Position numbers and translations under genes: made by a program. DNA of 64,000 nucleotides from Segatella copri (lineage in GTDB: Bacteria > Bacteroidota > Bacteroidia > Bacteroidales > Bacteroidaceae), in the NCBI RefSeq assembly GCF_026015625.1, contig NZ_JAPDVG010000001.1, positions 3,028,501-3,092,500 of the forward strand, read 5' to 3'. Numbering within the stretch: the first letter of the stretch is position 1; each line of letters starts with the position of its first letter. The notes beneath the pieces are model-generated. The model searched no databases. It had not been told where the DNA came from and worked only from the letters and a program-made list of their open reading frames with translations. This document shows, piece after piece, positions 23,984-32,220 of this stretch.

Positions 23984-24771
23984 TGCAAGTTACAGACTTA
24001 AAAATAGAATCGAACATGAAAGAAGAACTATTGGAAGCCATCTACGGCACAGTTGAGAGATTGGAGCAGAAAGTCGATGAACTTTCTGCCTCCACAAAGA
24101 ACGCAGGAGCGGAAACCGTTCCTGCAAGTAATGACATAACCAAGTTGGATATGTCAATCAATGCGATGTTTATCAAAGAAGAGGAAATCAGAGGTAAAAT
24201 ATCCAAATTAAGAGATGCCATTGTTGTTTTTGTTGACCTTATCAAGGTAGAACTTAGCAAAAATGAGCAGCGAAGCAAGTTCTTTGTTAATGCCATCAAG
24301 CTGATGAGACAAGAGAATGATGTTTCCTCGAAGGCATTGCAGGACAAACTTGAAGTGTTGAACAATTCACCTCAAAAGAAGGTTGTAACCCATCGCTTCG
24401 AGCCAATCTCAAAGAATGTTCTTCTTTTCATAGGTGGATTGGCTCTATCTCTTGTCATTTCCATTTGGGGCAATCTCACCCAATGGCGAGAGCATCAAGA
24501 TTGGGAGGAGGCAGACTTGAAATATAGGGCATTGAAAATGTTTCTTCCATCTGATGACCCGAATATTCGCTACATCGAAAAGCATTTCAATGTGCAACGA
24601 GATGAAGATGTGATATACAAGCTCAGAACCAGAGTTGATGTTTATGAAGATTCTGTCTATCAACACCATAAAATGGTTGAGGTAGCATCATATAAAGATA
24701 GTATAGCAAGACAACTTATTGATGAATCAAATAGGATAAAAATGCAGATAAACAGTAAGAAAAGTAAATGA
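23983..24771 (+). CDS. membrane-anchored mobilization accessory protein
   Basis: A 262-residue protein starting at an ATG that overlaps the relaxase stop. An N-terminal coiled-coil-like region (about 10-130, rich in Glu, Lys and Leu) is followed by one membrane segment (NVLLFIGGLALSLVISIWGNL, about 145-165) and a charged C-terminal helical domain. Genes of this type commonly follow relaxases in Bacteroides mobilizable transposons, but their function is not settled. A link between the relaxosome and the membrane is an inference. It is the last mobilization gene before the AT-rich cargo. Confidence 0.65.
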   Translation: MQVTDLKIESNMKEELLEAIYGTVERLEQKVDELSASTKNAGAETVPASNDITKLDMSINAMFIKEEEIRGKISKLRDAIVVFVDLIKVELSKNEQRSKFFVNAIKLMRQENDVSSKALQDKLEVLNNSPQKKVVTHRFEPISKNVLLFIGGLALSLVISIWGNLTQWREHQDWEEADLKYRALKMFLPSDDPNIRYIEKHFNVQRDEDVIYKLRTRVDVYEDSVYQHHKMVEVASYKDSIARQLIDESNRIKMQINSKKSK

Positions 24772-24873
24772 AAACGTTATTTTTGTATTATTATGCAAAG
24801 TGTAAACACGTATAACATTGCTTAATGTAGTTTAAATATTCTCTGATAATTACTTTGTTTCAAAAAGTCTTTT

Positions 24874-24881
24874 TATTTTTG
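24874..24881 (+). promoter_or_regulatory. -7 promoter of the RiPP precursor gene, TATTTTTG
   Basis: A perfect TAnnTTTG box with a TTTG 16 bases upstream (24854-24857), shorter than the usual 19-20 spacing. A leader of about 70 bases follows before the precursor ATG. Confidence 0.6.
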
Positions 24882-24960
24882 CACATAAATACAGACCGTT
24901 CTGACAAAAGGCACAGAAATCGAAAAGTGTATAGAGTAGATTATTTTAAAACTTACAAGC

Positions 24961-25149
24961 ATGAAAGATTTAAAACTTTTCACTCAAAGTGAGTTGTCCA
25001 CCTTGGAAACATTAGATATTATGGGTGGTACAGCAAGCGCAGAAGCATCACAAACAGGTTGTTCAAACAATGTTGTAGGATGTAATTGTACGATCATTCA
25101 AGTGCCAATTCAAAAGCCATCTGTTGGTGATGGTACAAAAGCTTTGTAA
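24961..25149 (+). CDS. RiPP precursor peptide with GG leader
   Basis: A 62-residue peptide. The leader (MKDLKLFTQSELSTLETLDIMGG, residues 1-23 taken in parts MKDLKLFTQ and LSTLETLDIMGG) ends in Gly-Gly, the cleavage signal for C39-type transporter peptidases. The predicted core, residues 24-62, has three Cys (34, 41, 43), several Thr/Ser/Asn and a Pro/Lys/Asp-containing tail. This is the design of the GG-Bacteroidales family of natural product precursors (TIGR04149 type). It stands directly before a radical SAM/SPASM maturase and upstream of a peptidase-ABC exporter. The crosslink type (thioether or C-C) cannot be told from the sequence. It is followed by a strong hairpin. Confidence 0.85.
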   Translation: MKDLKLFTQSELSTLETLDIMGGTASAEASQTGCSNNVVGCNCTIIQVPIQKPSVGDGTKAL

Positions 25150-25163
25150 AAATGAAAAATTTT

Positions 25164-25194
25164 AGGTAGGATGAAATTTCATCCTACCTTTTTA
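25164..25194 (+). terminator. perfect palindromic terminator between precursor and maturase
   Basis: A 13-bp perfect palindrome (AGGTAGGATGAAA and its complement, 25164-25189) runs into TTTTT. It should stop most transcripts after the precursor and let a minority continue to the maturase, giving excess precursor. Confidence 0.88.
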
Positions 25195-25210
25195 TTAAAA
25201 TATAGAGAAT

Positions 25211-26494
25211 ATGAAAGTAAGTAATTATAATTACATTATACATAAAAACTCCTATTCTTATTGGTACAATGGAATTAATCATACTTTTTTCAAAGTACCA
25301 ATTTCTTTGGGAAAGAAATTGGAGCATATCATGAATGATAACATCAATATGCTTCCTACAAACTTTTGCTCTCGTCTTGTTGAAAAAGGTTTTATAGTTT
25401 CTGACAACACCAAAGAATTGGATATTATTCGGGAAAAATATAATGAACAAGTTTGTCGTAAAGACTATTTGCTAACAATACTGCCAACACTTAATTGTAA
25501 TTTTAAATGTTGGTATTGCATTCAAGACCATGTTGGTTCAAAGATGTCTGTTGCCACCATTGATAAAGTAAAGACACATATAAATTACATGATAAATGTT
25601 GAAAAAATAAAGTCATTACAAATCGAGTGGTTTGGTGGAGAACCCTTCCTATATTTCAAGCAAGTCATATTGCCTATTTGTGAATATGCACAGAAACTTT
25701 GTGCACAAAAACAAATACCTTATTCAACCACAGCAACTACAAATGGATACTATTTACTTCCTAAAATATGCCCAGATTTAGTAACTTTAGGGTTTAAAAG
25801 ATTTCAAATAACTCTTGATGGTCCTAAAGAGCAACATGACAAAGTAAAATTTCAAAATAATTGTCCATCTGCATTTACTCATGTCTTGAATAATATAGAA
25901 TATATTCTTAGCAATAGTTCATCAATAGAAATTTTATTGAGAATAAACTATACGGAAGAAAACTTAGATCAAATTATTGTAGAGGAAGTAAACCAAATTA
26001 TTTCTCCACAAAATCGTTGTAAAGTCCGTGTTATGCCTAAAAAAGTATGGCAAGAAAATGTTCGTAAAAGCAGATATGAAAGCGTAAAGACAATACTGCA
26101 AAAATTTCATGCATCTGGATATAATACTGTCCATTTTGATGCGGTAAATACGTTTATTCCTTGTTATGCTAATCGTAAATACTACAATGCAATTAATTAT
26201 AATGGGGATGTCGTAAAATGTACCGCTTCAAACGATTTGTATGAGAAGTGTACTCATGGAGAGATTGAGCCAGATGGAAGCATAAAATGGAATCATGACT
26301 TTATAAAGAAATACAAAATGGTTTTCTTTGAAAATAAGAGATGCTTGCAATGTAAATATTTGCCATTGTGCATGGGAGTTTGTCCCCGTGACAATTATAC
26401 AAAAGCATGCAAACTTGAAAATGTAGATTTCCATATAGAAGATTCTTTAGTAAACTATATTGATACAATTTATGAAACGAAAAGTGTTAAATAG
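25211..26494 (+). CDS. radical SAM/SPASM peptide maturase
   Basis: A 427-residue radical SAM enzyme. The N-terminal region (about 1-85) resembles a peptide-binding (RRE-like) domain. The SAM cluster motif CNFKCWYC (Cys96, Cys100, Cys103) starts the TIM-barrel, with WFGGEP and a later TLDG motif. The C-terminal SPASM region holds Cys in KCTAS, EKCTHG, RCLQCKYLPLC and GVCP, which bind two more Fe-S clusters. It should modify the neighbouring precursor. The family fits the GG-Bacteroidales maturases. It is AT-rich and begins 62 bases after the precursor stop. Its end overlaps the barrel gene by 23 bases. Confidence 0.9.
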   Translation: MKVSNYNYIIHKNSYSYWYNGINHTFFKVPISLGKKLEHIMNDNINMLPTNFCSRLVEKGFIVSDNTKELDIIREKYNEQVCRKDYLLTILPTLNCNFKCWYCIQDHVGSKMSVATIDKVKTHINYMINVEKIKSLQIEWFGGEPFLYFKQVILPICEYAQKLCAQKQIPYSTTATTNGYYLLPKICPDLVTLGFKRFQITLDGPKEQHDKVKFQNNCPSAFTHVLNNIEYILSNSSSIEILLRINYTEENLDQIIVEEVNQIISPQNRCKVRVMPKKVWQENVRKSRYESVKTILQKFHASGYNTVHFDAVNTFIPCYANRKYYNAINYNGDVVKCTASNDLYEKCTHGEIEPDGSIKWNHDFIKKYKMVFFENKRCLQCKYLPLCMGVCPRDNYTKACKLENVDFHIEDSLVNYIDTIYETKSVK

Positions 26495-28742
26495 ACTGTG
26501 TGCATTTCTACTTTTTATAGGATTACCCATTTTAAGTTATGCACAAAATACTGTAATAAAAGGAAAGGTCATCAATAACAATGGTGACCCTTTGTCGTTT
26601 GTGAACGTTTCTCTGCTCAACACACGAGATTCATCCTTTATACAAGGAACGACTAGTAAAACTGATGGAACTTTTGAGTTAATCTCAAAAAGCAAAGAGG
26701 GAATCGTGAAAATCTCATCAATTGGCTACAAAAACTTTTTCAGAACTTTTCGTAATTCTGAGACTTGGACTATTGAACTTCAAGAAGATTCTTTGAAGCT
26801 TAATGAAGTTGTCATTACGTCACAATCTTTAAGAAGTTTTGGTAATAAAGACCAAATCTTTCTGTCGGAAAACGATAGGAAAATTGGAACGAATGCCTTA
26901 GAAACAATTAGTTGTTTGCCACAGTTTAAGACCAACCCAGCAGAAATAGGTATTACGACTGTAGATAACAAAAGCGTCCTTGTCCTTATTGACGGAATTC
27001 GCAGAACTGCTAGAGATTTAATGTTACTCAAACCGAATGACATCAAATATGTTAATTATTATAGTTATCCTCCAGCACGTTATGCACATGAAGGTATTGG
27101 AGCTGTGATTGATGTTGTTACAAAAAAGCAAAATGATACGCTATATACATTTTATTTAAGTACTAAAAATGGAGTAAATGCTGGATATGGAACCAATTTA
27201 GCATCCATGACCTATCAAGATTCATTAAACACCATTTCAGCGGCTTATTTTATCGACTATCGTGATTTGAATAGTAACCTTATGAATAATAGCTACCGTT
27301 ATGGAAATAAAAGTAACATTTACCAAGGCACTTCTGGAGTATATGTCGGACAATTTCATATTGGGCAGGTAAATTACCAACATAGTCAAGGCAAAAGTCT
27401 GTTTAGTTCTCAAATAGAATTCACAAAAAATCCAGGCACTCAGAAATATGAGCAAAATATCAATGATGCGGAAAATATTTCTAATTCTCGAAGGCTAAAA
27501 AGTGACTATAATGGACTTTCTGTAGATTTGTACTATCACTATTCTTTCAATAAGGATAAAAACATTTCTCTGAATGTCCTCAATACATTCTACAAATCCA
27601 ATTCCAACAATATTTTAAATGATTGTTCTTCTCAAAAATTAGAAAACAATATAGATAATAAATCTTATTCTATAATTGCAGAGTTGCTTTATAATTGTAA
27701 ATTATTTAACGGCAGTTTTGGCTTAGGTGCCTATTATCTGTACAAAAACTTTTCACAAACATATAATGTAGATAGTTTCTCGAAAGTTGGCACACAAAAG
27801 GAATATTTTTATGGCGAATATAGTAAGGGTGTAAGTAACTTTTCTTATACTTTTGGAGTTGGGATTGAAAATAATCACTATAATACCGCAGATAAAAAAA
27901 GCTTTGACTACTGGGTTCTTCGCCCTTCATTAGCGTTAAGTTTACAATGTACAAAGTTGTCTTCTTTGCGTTTCACTTCTTCCATAAGGTCAATTGTCCC
28001 TAATGTAGGCAATCTTACAGATAGCAAAGTTGCGATTGACGAACATTTTTTCCTCCAAGGGAACATGGGCTTAAAGCCATATTATGTTTATGGAACCAAT
28101 CTACAATATCAATATAGTTCAAATGATAGAAAATGGTATTTTGTAGCTTCTGTAAGTAATGACTTTTATCCTAGTAAGAACGTTCCTGTTATAGCTAGCT
28201 ATGGAGATGATATGATAGAAAGTATATCAAGAATAAAAAATGCAAATGAACTAAGTACGTCAGTATCCTTTAGGTATCAACCAGCATCTTGGATTAATAT
28301 CCAACCCTATTATAATTATCAATATTCAAAGTATGACACACCTAACCAATGTATTCGGCATTCTATGCATAACACTGGTGTCAGTGTCAATCTCTTACCT
28401 AAAAAATGGCAAATATCATGGAATGGAAACTTTCCTACGACAACTGCAAATGGCGACATTTTTCAGCAAACAGGTTTTCAGACAACAACTTCCATATTAT
28501 ATAAGATTAAATCAATTTCTTTGGGAGTAGAGTATATACATAATCCAAAACCAAATAGGACTTATGCAAGTATAAAAAACTTCTCTTTTGAAGAAGAAAC
28601 AAAATGGAATAATTTTAAAAATTTAATTGCAGTTAACTTTACCTATTATTTTACAAAAGGAAAAGGGCATAATCAGGGAAGTAAACGTTTGAGAAATAAG
28701 GATCAAGATGCAGGTCTTACCCAATTTAACACGGCTAAGTAA
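26472..28742 (+). CDS. outer-membrane beta-barrel protein of the RiPP cluster
   Basis: A 756-residue exported protein. A signal peptide (MKRKVLNRLCAFLLFIGLPILSYAQ) precedes a CarboxypepD_reg-like domain (about 25-110, VIKGKVINNNGDPLSFVNVSLL), a plug-like domain (about 120-215) and a C-terminal barrel resembling the OMP_b-brl_3 group. There is no TonB box I can point to. The start at 26472 is chosen because it opens a signal peptide; TTG at 26460 is possible. Its place between maturase and exporter suggests it passes the mature peptide across the outer membrane, or takes it up or gives immunity. This is inference from context. Confidence 0.8.
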   Translation: MKRKVLNRLCAFLLFIGLPILSYAQNTVIKGKVINNNGDPLSFVNVSLLNTRDSSFIQGTTSKTDGTFELISKSKEGIVKISSIGYKNFFRTFRNSETWTIELQEDSLKLNEVVITSQSLRSFGNKDQIFLSENDRKIGTNALETISCLPQFKTNPAEIGITTVDNKSVLVLIDGIRRTARDLMLLKPNDIKYVNYYSYPPARYAHEGIGAVIDVVTKKQNDTLYTFYLSTKNGVNAGYGTNLASMTYQDSLNTISAAYFIDYRDLNSNLMNNSYRYGNKSNIYQGTSGVYVGQFHIGQVNYQHSQGKSLFSSQIEFTKNPGTQKYEQNINDAENISNSRRLKSDYNGLSVDLYYHYSFNKDKNISLNVLNTFYKSNSNNILNDCSSQKLENNIDNKSYSIIAELLYNCKLFNGSFGLGAYYLYKNFSQTYNVDSFSKVGTQKEYFYGEYSKGVSNFSYTFGVGIENNHYNTADKKSFDYWVLRPSLALSLQCTKLSSLRFTSSIRSIVPNVGNLTDSKVAIDEHFFLQGNMGLKPYYVYGTNLQYQYSSNDRKWYFVASVSNDFYPSKNVPVIASYGDDMIESISRIKNANELSTSVSFRYQPASWINIQPYYNYQYSKYDTPNQCIRHSMHNTGVSVNLLPKKWQISWNGNFPTTTANGDIFQQTGFQTTTSILYKIKSISLGVEYIHNPKPNRTYASIKNFSFEEETKWNNFKNLIAVNFTYYFTKGKGHNQGSKRLRNKDQDAGLTQFNTAK

Positions 28743-28763
28743 CAATAAATTATTTACAATAAT

Positions 28764-30971
28764 ATGGAAATGAAGTGTTTTCCAATAACATATCAATTTG
28801 ACACAATGCAATGTGGTATAGCCTGCTTGCAGATGATTTGCAAATATTATGGACGAGATTACTCTCTGTCTTATCTGTCGGGTATTTGTACTTCTTCAGC
28901 GGAAGGTGTATCTTTGCATGGCATCAACGAAACTGCCATACAATTAGGTTTCCATACACTTTGTGCAAGGTTGGACATTAAGGATACAATGGAAATGCCA
29001 TTACCTTGCATTCTACATTGGAATCAAAATCACTTCGTTGTTTTATATAATGTCAAAAAAGGGAACAAGTTTTATGTCGGAGACCCAGGCAAAGGATTAG
29101 TAACTTATAATCTAGAAGAATTCAAACTGCATTGGATAAGCACCTCGTCTAATGGTGAGGACAGGGGCATTGCTATGCTTTTGGAAACCACTCCTGCTTT
29201 CTTCACTTATAAGATGGAGGACGAAGAGAACACCAAAGAGAAGAGGTCTTTCCGCTTTCTCCTTGGGTATGTGAGAAAATATCGCAAGTATTTCGGGCAA
29301 ATCATCTTGGGTTTGTTAGTTGGAAGTCTCTTGCAACTAGTTCTGCCATTCCTTACCCAATCCATCGTGGATGTCGGCATCAAGAACCAAAACATCGGCT
29401 TTGTCTGGCTTATTCTGTTGGGACAGTTGATGCTTACAATCAGCAGAACGGCAATCGACTTTATCCGCAGATGGTTGTTGCTTCACATTTCCTTACGTAT
29501 CAACATATCATTGGTAAGTGACTTCTTCATCAAGCTCTTAAAGCTACCGATGTCTTTCTTTGACACGAAGCTCATGGGTGACTTGATGCAGAGGATGAAC
29601 GACCATAGCCGTGTGAACAACTTCCTTACTCAGCAGACACTCAACATCGCTTTTGCCATGCTTACTTTCGTGGTATTCTCGGTGGTGCTGTTCTTCTACA
29701 ATAAATTGGTGTTTGCCATCTTCTTATTGGGAAGCATCCTCTATGGTGCATGGATGACTTTGTTCTTGAAGCGGAGGAAGGTGCTTGATTACGAACTGTT
29801 TGAGCAGCAAGCCATCAACAACAACAAGACCTACGAGTTCATAACTTCCATGCAGGAAATCAAGTTGCAGGATTGTGAACAGCGCAGAAGATGGGAATGG
29901 GAAGATACGCAAGCAGACTTGTTTGGAGTGCAGATGAAATCACTCAAACTCCAACAGACACAGGAGGCAGGAAGTATCTTTATCAACGAGGTGAAGAACA
30001 TCATCATCACGGTAGTGGCTGCTACCGCTGTGATTCATGGTCAAATGACACTCGGTATGATGCTTGCCGTGCAATACATCATCGGACAGCTCAACTCGCC
30101 TGTGGAGCAACTGATGAACTTCTTCTATTCCCTGCAAGATGTGAAGATTAGTTTGGAACGTATCAACGAGATTCACCAGATGGATGATGAGAATGGAAAG
30201 GAAGGCTTGCTAACTTCTATTGAAGATAAGAATGAGGGCATTGACATCAAGAACATCATGTTCAAGTATGACCCACATGCCTTGCGCAAGACCATAGACG
30301 ATGTGAACATTCACATTCCGCAAGGCAAGGTGACAGCCATTGTTGGCGCATCTGGCAGTGGAAAGACCACCCTCATTCGTTTGATGCTTGGTTACTATCC
30401 TGTCTTGGAGGGACAAATCAACATAGGCAATACTGACATCAACAAGCTCAACAAGAAATGGTGGCGCAGACAATGTGGCGTTGTGATGCAGGAAGGTGTC
30501 ATCTTCTCGGAGAGTATCGCACGTAACATTGCTGTTGATGATGGTGACATAGACAAGGAACGGTTGCTAAAAGCAGCCGAGATAGCTTGTATCAAGGATT
30601 ATGTGATGGCTTTGCCTCTGAAGTTCAACACCAAGATTGGACGTGATGGCGTGGGACTGAGCCAGGGACAGAAACAACGCATCTTGATAGCGAGGGCGGT
30701 GTATAAGAATCCTGACTATATCTTCCTTGACGAGGCAACCAACTCGCTAGATGCTAACAACGAGAGAAGCATCGTGGAGAACTTGGATAAGTTCTACAAG
30801 GGCAAGACTGTTGTGATTGTGGCTCATCGCCTAAGCACGGTGAAGAATGCCGACCAAATCGTAGTCATAGACCATGGTAAGGTCGTTGAAGTTGGCAATC
30901 ATGAATCGCTGACAGCCAAGCGAGGAGCATACTATAATCTTGTGAAGAATCAGTTGGAATTGGGAAACTAA
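28764..30971 (+). CDS. C39 peptidase-containing ABC exporter (PCAT)
   Basis: A 735-residue bacteriocin-type exporter. The N-terminal C39 peptidase domain has Gln11 and Cys17 (QFDTMQCGIACL), His in NQNHFVVLY (about 96) and Asp in GDPGKG, the residues that cut after Gly-Gly leaders. Six membrane segments follow (about 165-430). The ATPase has Walker A GASGSGKT (528-535), signature LSQGQKQR and Walker B FLDEA (654-658). It should remove the leader from the precursor and export the core over the inner membrane. Codon use changes along the gene: AT-rich for the first few hundred bases, then like the mobilization genes. Confidence 0.93.
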   Translation: MEMKCFPITYQFDTMQCGIACLQMICKYYGRDYSLSYLSGICTSSAEGVSLHGINETAIQLGFHTLCARLDIKDTMEMPLPCILHWNQNHFVVLYNVKKGNKFYVGDPGKGLVTYNLEEFKLHWISTSSNGEDRGIAMLLETTPAFFTYKMEDEENTKEKRSFRFLLGYVRKYRKYFGQIILGLLVGSLLQLVLPFLTQSIVDVGIKNQNIGFVWLILLGQLMLTISRTAIDFIRRWLLLHISLRINISLVSDFFIKLLKLPMSFFDTKLMGDLMQRMNDHSRVNNFLTQQTLNIAFAMLTFVVFSVVLFFYNKLVFAIFLLGSILYGAWMTLFLKRRKVLDYELFEQQAINNNKTYEFITSMQEIKLQDCEQRRRWEWEDTQADLFGVQMKSLKLQQTQEAGSIFINEVKNIIITVVAATAVIHGQMTLGMMLAVQYIIGQLNSPVEQLMNFFYSLQDVKISLERINEIHQMDDENGKEGLLTSIEDKNEGIDIKNIMFKYDPHALRKTIDDVNIHIPQGKVTAIVGASGSGKTTLIRLMLGYYPVLEGQINIGNTDINKLNKKWWRRQCGVVMQEGVIFSESIARNIAVDDGDIDKERLLKAAEIACIKDYVMALPLKFNTKIGRDGVGLSQGQKQRILIARAVYKNPDYIFLDEATNSLDANNERSIVENLDKFYKGKTVVIVAHRLSTVKNADQIVVIDHGKVVEVGNHESLTAKRGAYYNLVKNQLELGN

Positions 30972-30983
30972 AATGCTTTTGAC

Positions 30984-31460
30984 ATGGAACAGAAAGAAAA
31001 AGAAACAGATAATATCGAGTTGAGAAGCGAGAAGGTGAGGAACGTGATAGGCAAGGTTCCTCCTCGCCTCGTCAGCTTGGGAACGGTTGCCATTACGATA
31101 ATAGTTCTCGCCCTCGCAGTTGCTTTCTACAAGATACCTTATCCTATATCCATAGATGCTAATGGTGAGGTCATCAATCAAAGAACAGTGCAAGTGTTTG
31201 TGCCATATAAGTATTTGTACCTTTTCGATGAGCCAAGGACGGCTCATGTATCTTTCGAGGGTAACGACAATGTATCTTATAACTGCAACATTATAAGCCA
31301 TAATGCCAAGCTCATACATAGGGAAGATGGCAACTATTTTATGGCTATAGCCACAGTGAGCACACAGGGACAAAATACTCCTATACTGCAAAAGTATATG
31401 AAAGCTGATGTCAGAATCATTGTCAGCAATAAAACGTTATGGCAACAGGTGTTCGGATAG
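30984..31460 (+). CDS. short HlyD-like exporter adaptor
   Basis: A 158-residue protein. The N-terminus (SEKVRNVIGKVPPRLVSLG) and single membrane segment (about 32-52) look like the start of HlyD-type membrane fusion proteins of Bacteroidetes peptide exporters. The C-terminal part (ADVRIIVSNKTLWQQVFG) looks like the end of the same family. The long coiled-coil hairpin and lipoyl-type domains in between are missing, so it is much shorter than the usual 350-450 residues. It follows the exporter by 12 bases. It may be a minimal adaptor or a deletion derivative. The stop codon lies inside the operon terminator. Confidence 0.6.
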   Translation: MEQKEKETDNIELRSEKVRNVIGKVPPRLVSLGTVAITIIVLALAVAFYKIPYPISIDANGEVINQRTVQVFVPYKYLYLFDEPRTAHVSFEGNDNVSYNCNIISHNAKLIHREDGNYFMAIATVSTQGQNTPILQKYMKADVRIIVSNKTLWQQVFG

Positions 31461-31490
31461 TCTATGTCCGAACACCTGCCGTTTGTTTTA
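31446..31490 (+). terminator. terminator of the RiPP operon, overlapping the stop
   Basis: CAGGTGTTCGGA (31446-31457) pairs perfectly with TCCGAACACCTG (31467-31478) around a nine-base loop containing the stop codon. It is followed by GTTTGTTTT. Confidence 0.85.
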
Positions 31491-31565
31491 GGATGCATAT
31501 TGTGTTGCTAAGCATCAGATTTTACGCAAAAGTTCTAATTTCCATAAAATTCCTCTTGTAAATCA

Positions 31566-31595
31566 TTGGATATTTAGAAAAATATCGTATCTTTG
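31566..31595 (+). promoter_or_regulatory. full promoter without an obvious gene
   Basis: TTG (31566-31568), a 19-base spacer and TATCTTTG (31588-31595) match the Bacteroidetes consensus. No ORF follows; see the stem-loop just downstream. Confidence 0.7.
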
Positions 31596-31602
31596 TCCCC
31601 GA

Positions 31603-31662
31603 ATTAAGGCGTTCTTTGCATATTGCAAAATACAGAAACGAGCAGAAGTCCGCTCGTTTCCA
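31603..31662 (+). ncRNA. possible small RNA or attenuator
   Basis: Downstream of the orphan promoter, GAAACGAGC pairs with GCTCGTTTC (about 31636-31659). There is no coding frame. The hairpin lacks a U-run. It could be a small RNA, or the leader of a gene lost at the element end. Confidence 0.3.
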
Positions 31663-31759
31663 TATTGTTACCTATATAATATAGGCAAACGCCCAACTTC
31701 TTGATTTTCAATCAAAGTCCAAATTAGAGCGAGTTAGTTTTGTTAACAAAAGGGGCAAA

Positions 31760-31906
31760 GGGTTAACAGGTTAACAGTTAACAGCTGTTTTTTGCATCCT
31801 CCCCTCTCCCATACCTTATATTATATATAAATATATATACTTATTATTATATGTGAGTGGGGGGAAGTATACATTCTGGGCTGTTAACTGTTAACTCTGT
31901 TAACCC
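31760..31906. repeat. GTTAAC-rich long inverted repeat
   Basis: A 26-base arm (31760-31785, three TTAACAG units) is mirrored by a 27-base arm (31880-31906) with one base of slippage. The 94-base loop includes a run of T/A from 31818 to 31850. Confidence 0.8.
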
Positions 31907-32059
31907 CCATCTGGAAAAATAACCTCTCAAACGCTCCTTCTTAAACAGGTTAAGTGTCTTATATTGAGGTAAGTAAGAGTCATCAATGATGACCGGAAGG
32001 AGACTTAAATGAAGCTTCGCAGTAGCAATAAATTGAGCTACTTGTGTATCCTTTATCAT
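31847..32059 (-). CDS. doubtful 70-residue ORF
   Basis: This frame begins MIKDTQVAQFIATAKLHLS and ends inside the GTTAAC repeat. It has a plausible globular composition in its first 45 residues but is not recognised. A TATATTTTG-like box lies just upstream. It may be the start of a gene truncated by the repeat or by element insertion. Confidence 0.3.
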   Translation of the reverse strand: MIKDTQVAQFIATAKLHLSLLPVIIDDSYLPQYKTLNLFKKERLRGYFSRWGLTELTVNSPECILPPTHI

Positions 32060-32090
32060 ACGCTTGCGTGCAAAATATATAAAATAAGTA

Positions 32091-32118
32091 AGGGCTGCCA
32101 GTACATCCTGGCAGCCCT
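32091..32118 (-). terminator. hairpin after the sigma factor operon
   Basis: AGGGCTGCCAG pairs perfectly with CTGGCAGCCCT across six bases. On the minus strand it is followed by TTACTTATTTTATAT, a loose U-rich tail. Confidence 0.6.
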
Positions 32119-32220
32119 ATTACGTTAGTATGTTATGAAAAATTTGAGAGAATTGAAACTTCACAGCTTCAGAATTGTTTTACTAAACATGATTTTTTAT
32201 AGAGAAAGCATAGAAATAAT

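Larger units (their letters stand above)
17340..31480. mobile_element. mobilizable element with RiPP cargo
   Basis: The content defines it: two tyrosine integrases, a RhuM-like protein, two excisionase-like HTH proteins, a DUF3408 protein, MobC, a relaxase and its accessory protein, followed by a peptide natural product cluster. It has no mating-pore genes, so it must be moved by a helper conjugative element. The ends are estimates: left after the PP2C terminators, right after the cargo terminator. No flanking direct repeat could be identified by eye. Confidence 0.65.
31461..32220. other. 760-base region with promoter, hairpins and no sure gene
   Basis: This stretch separates the mobilizable cargo from the sigma factor operon. 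It has an orphan promoter (31588-31595), a stem-loop at 31634-31659, a long GTTAAC-rich inverted repeat (31760-31785 and 31880-31906) around an AT-rich loop, one doubtful 70-codon ORF and a hairpin at 32091-32118. It probably contains the right end of the mobilizable element. Confidence 0.5.

Noticed and set aside
31446..31720. Direct repeat marking the right end of the mobilizable element
   Set aside because: Comparing this region with 17322-17750 by eye gave only short AT-rich matches, not a convincing attachment pair.
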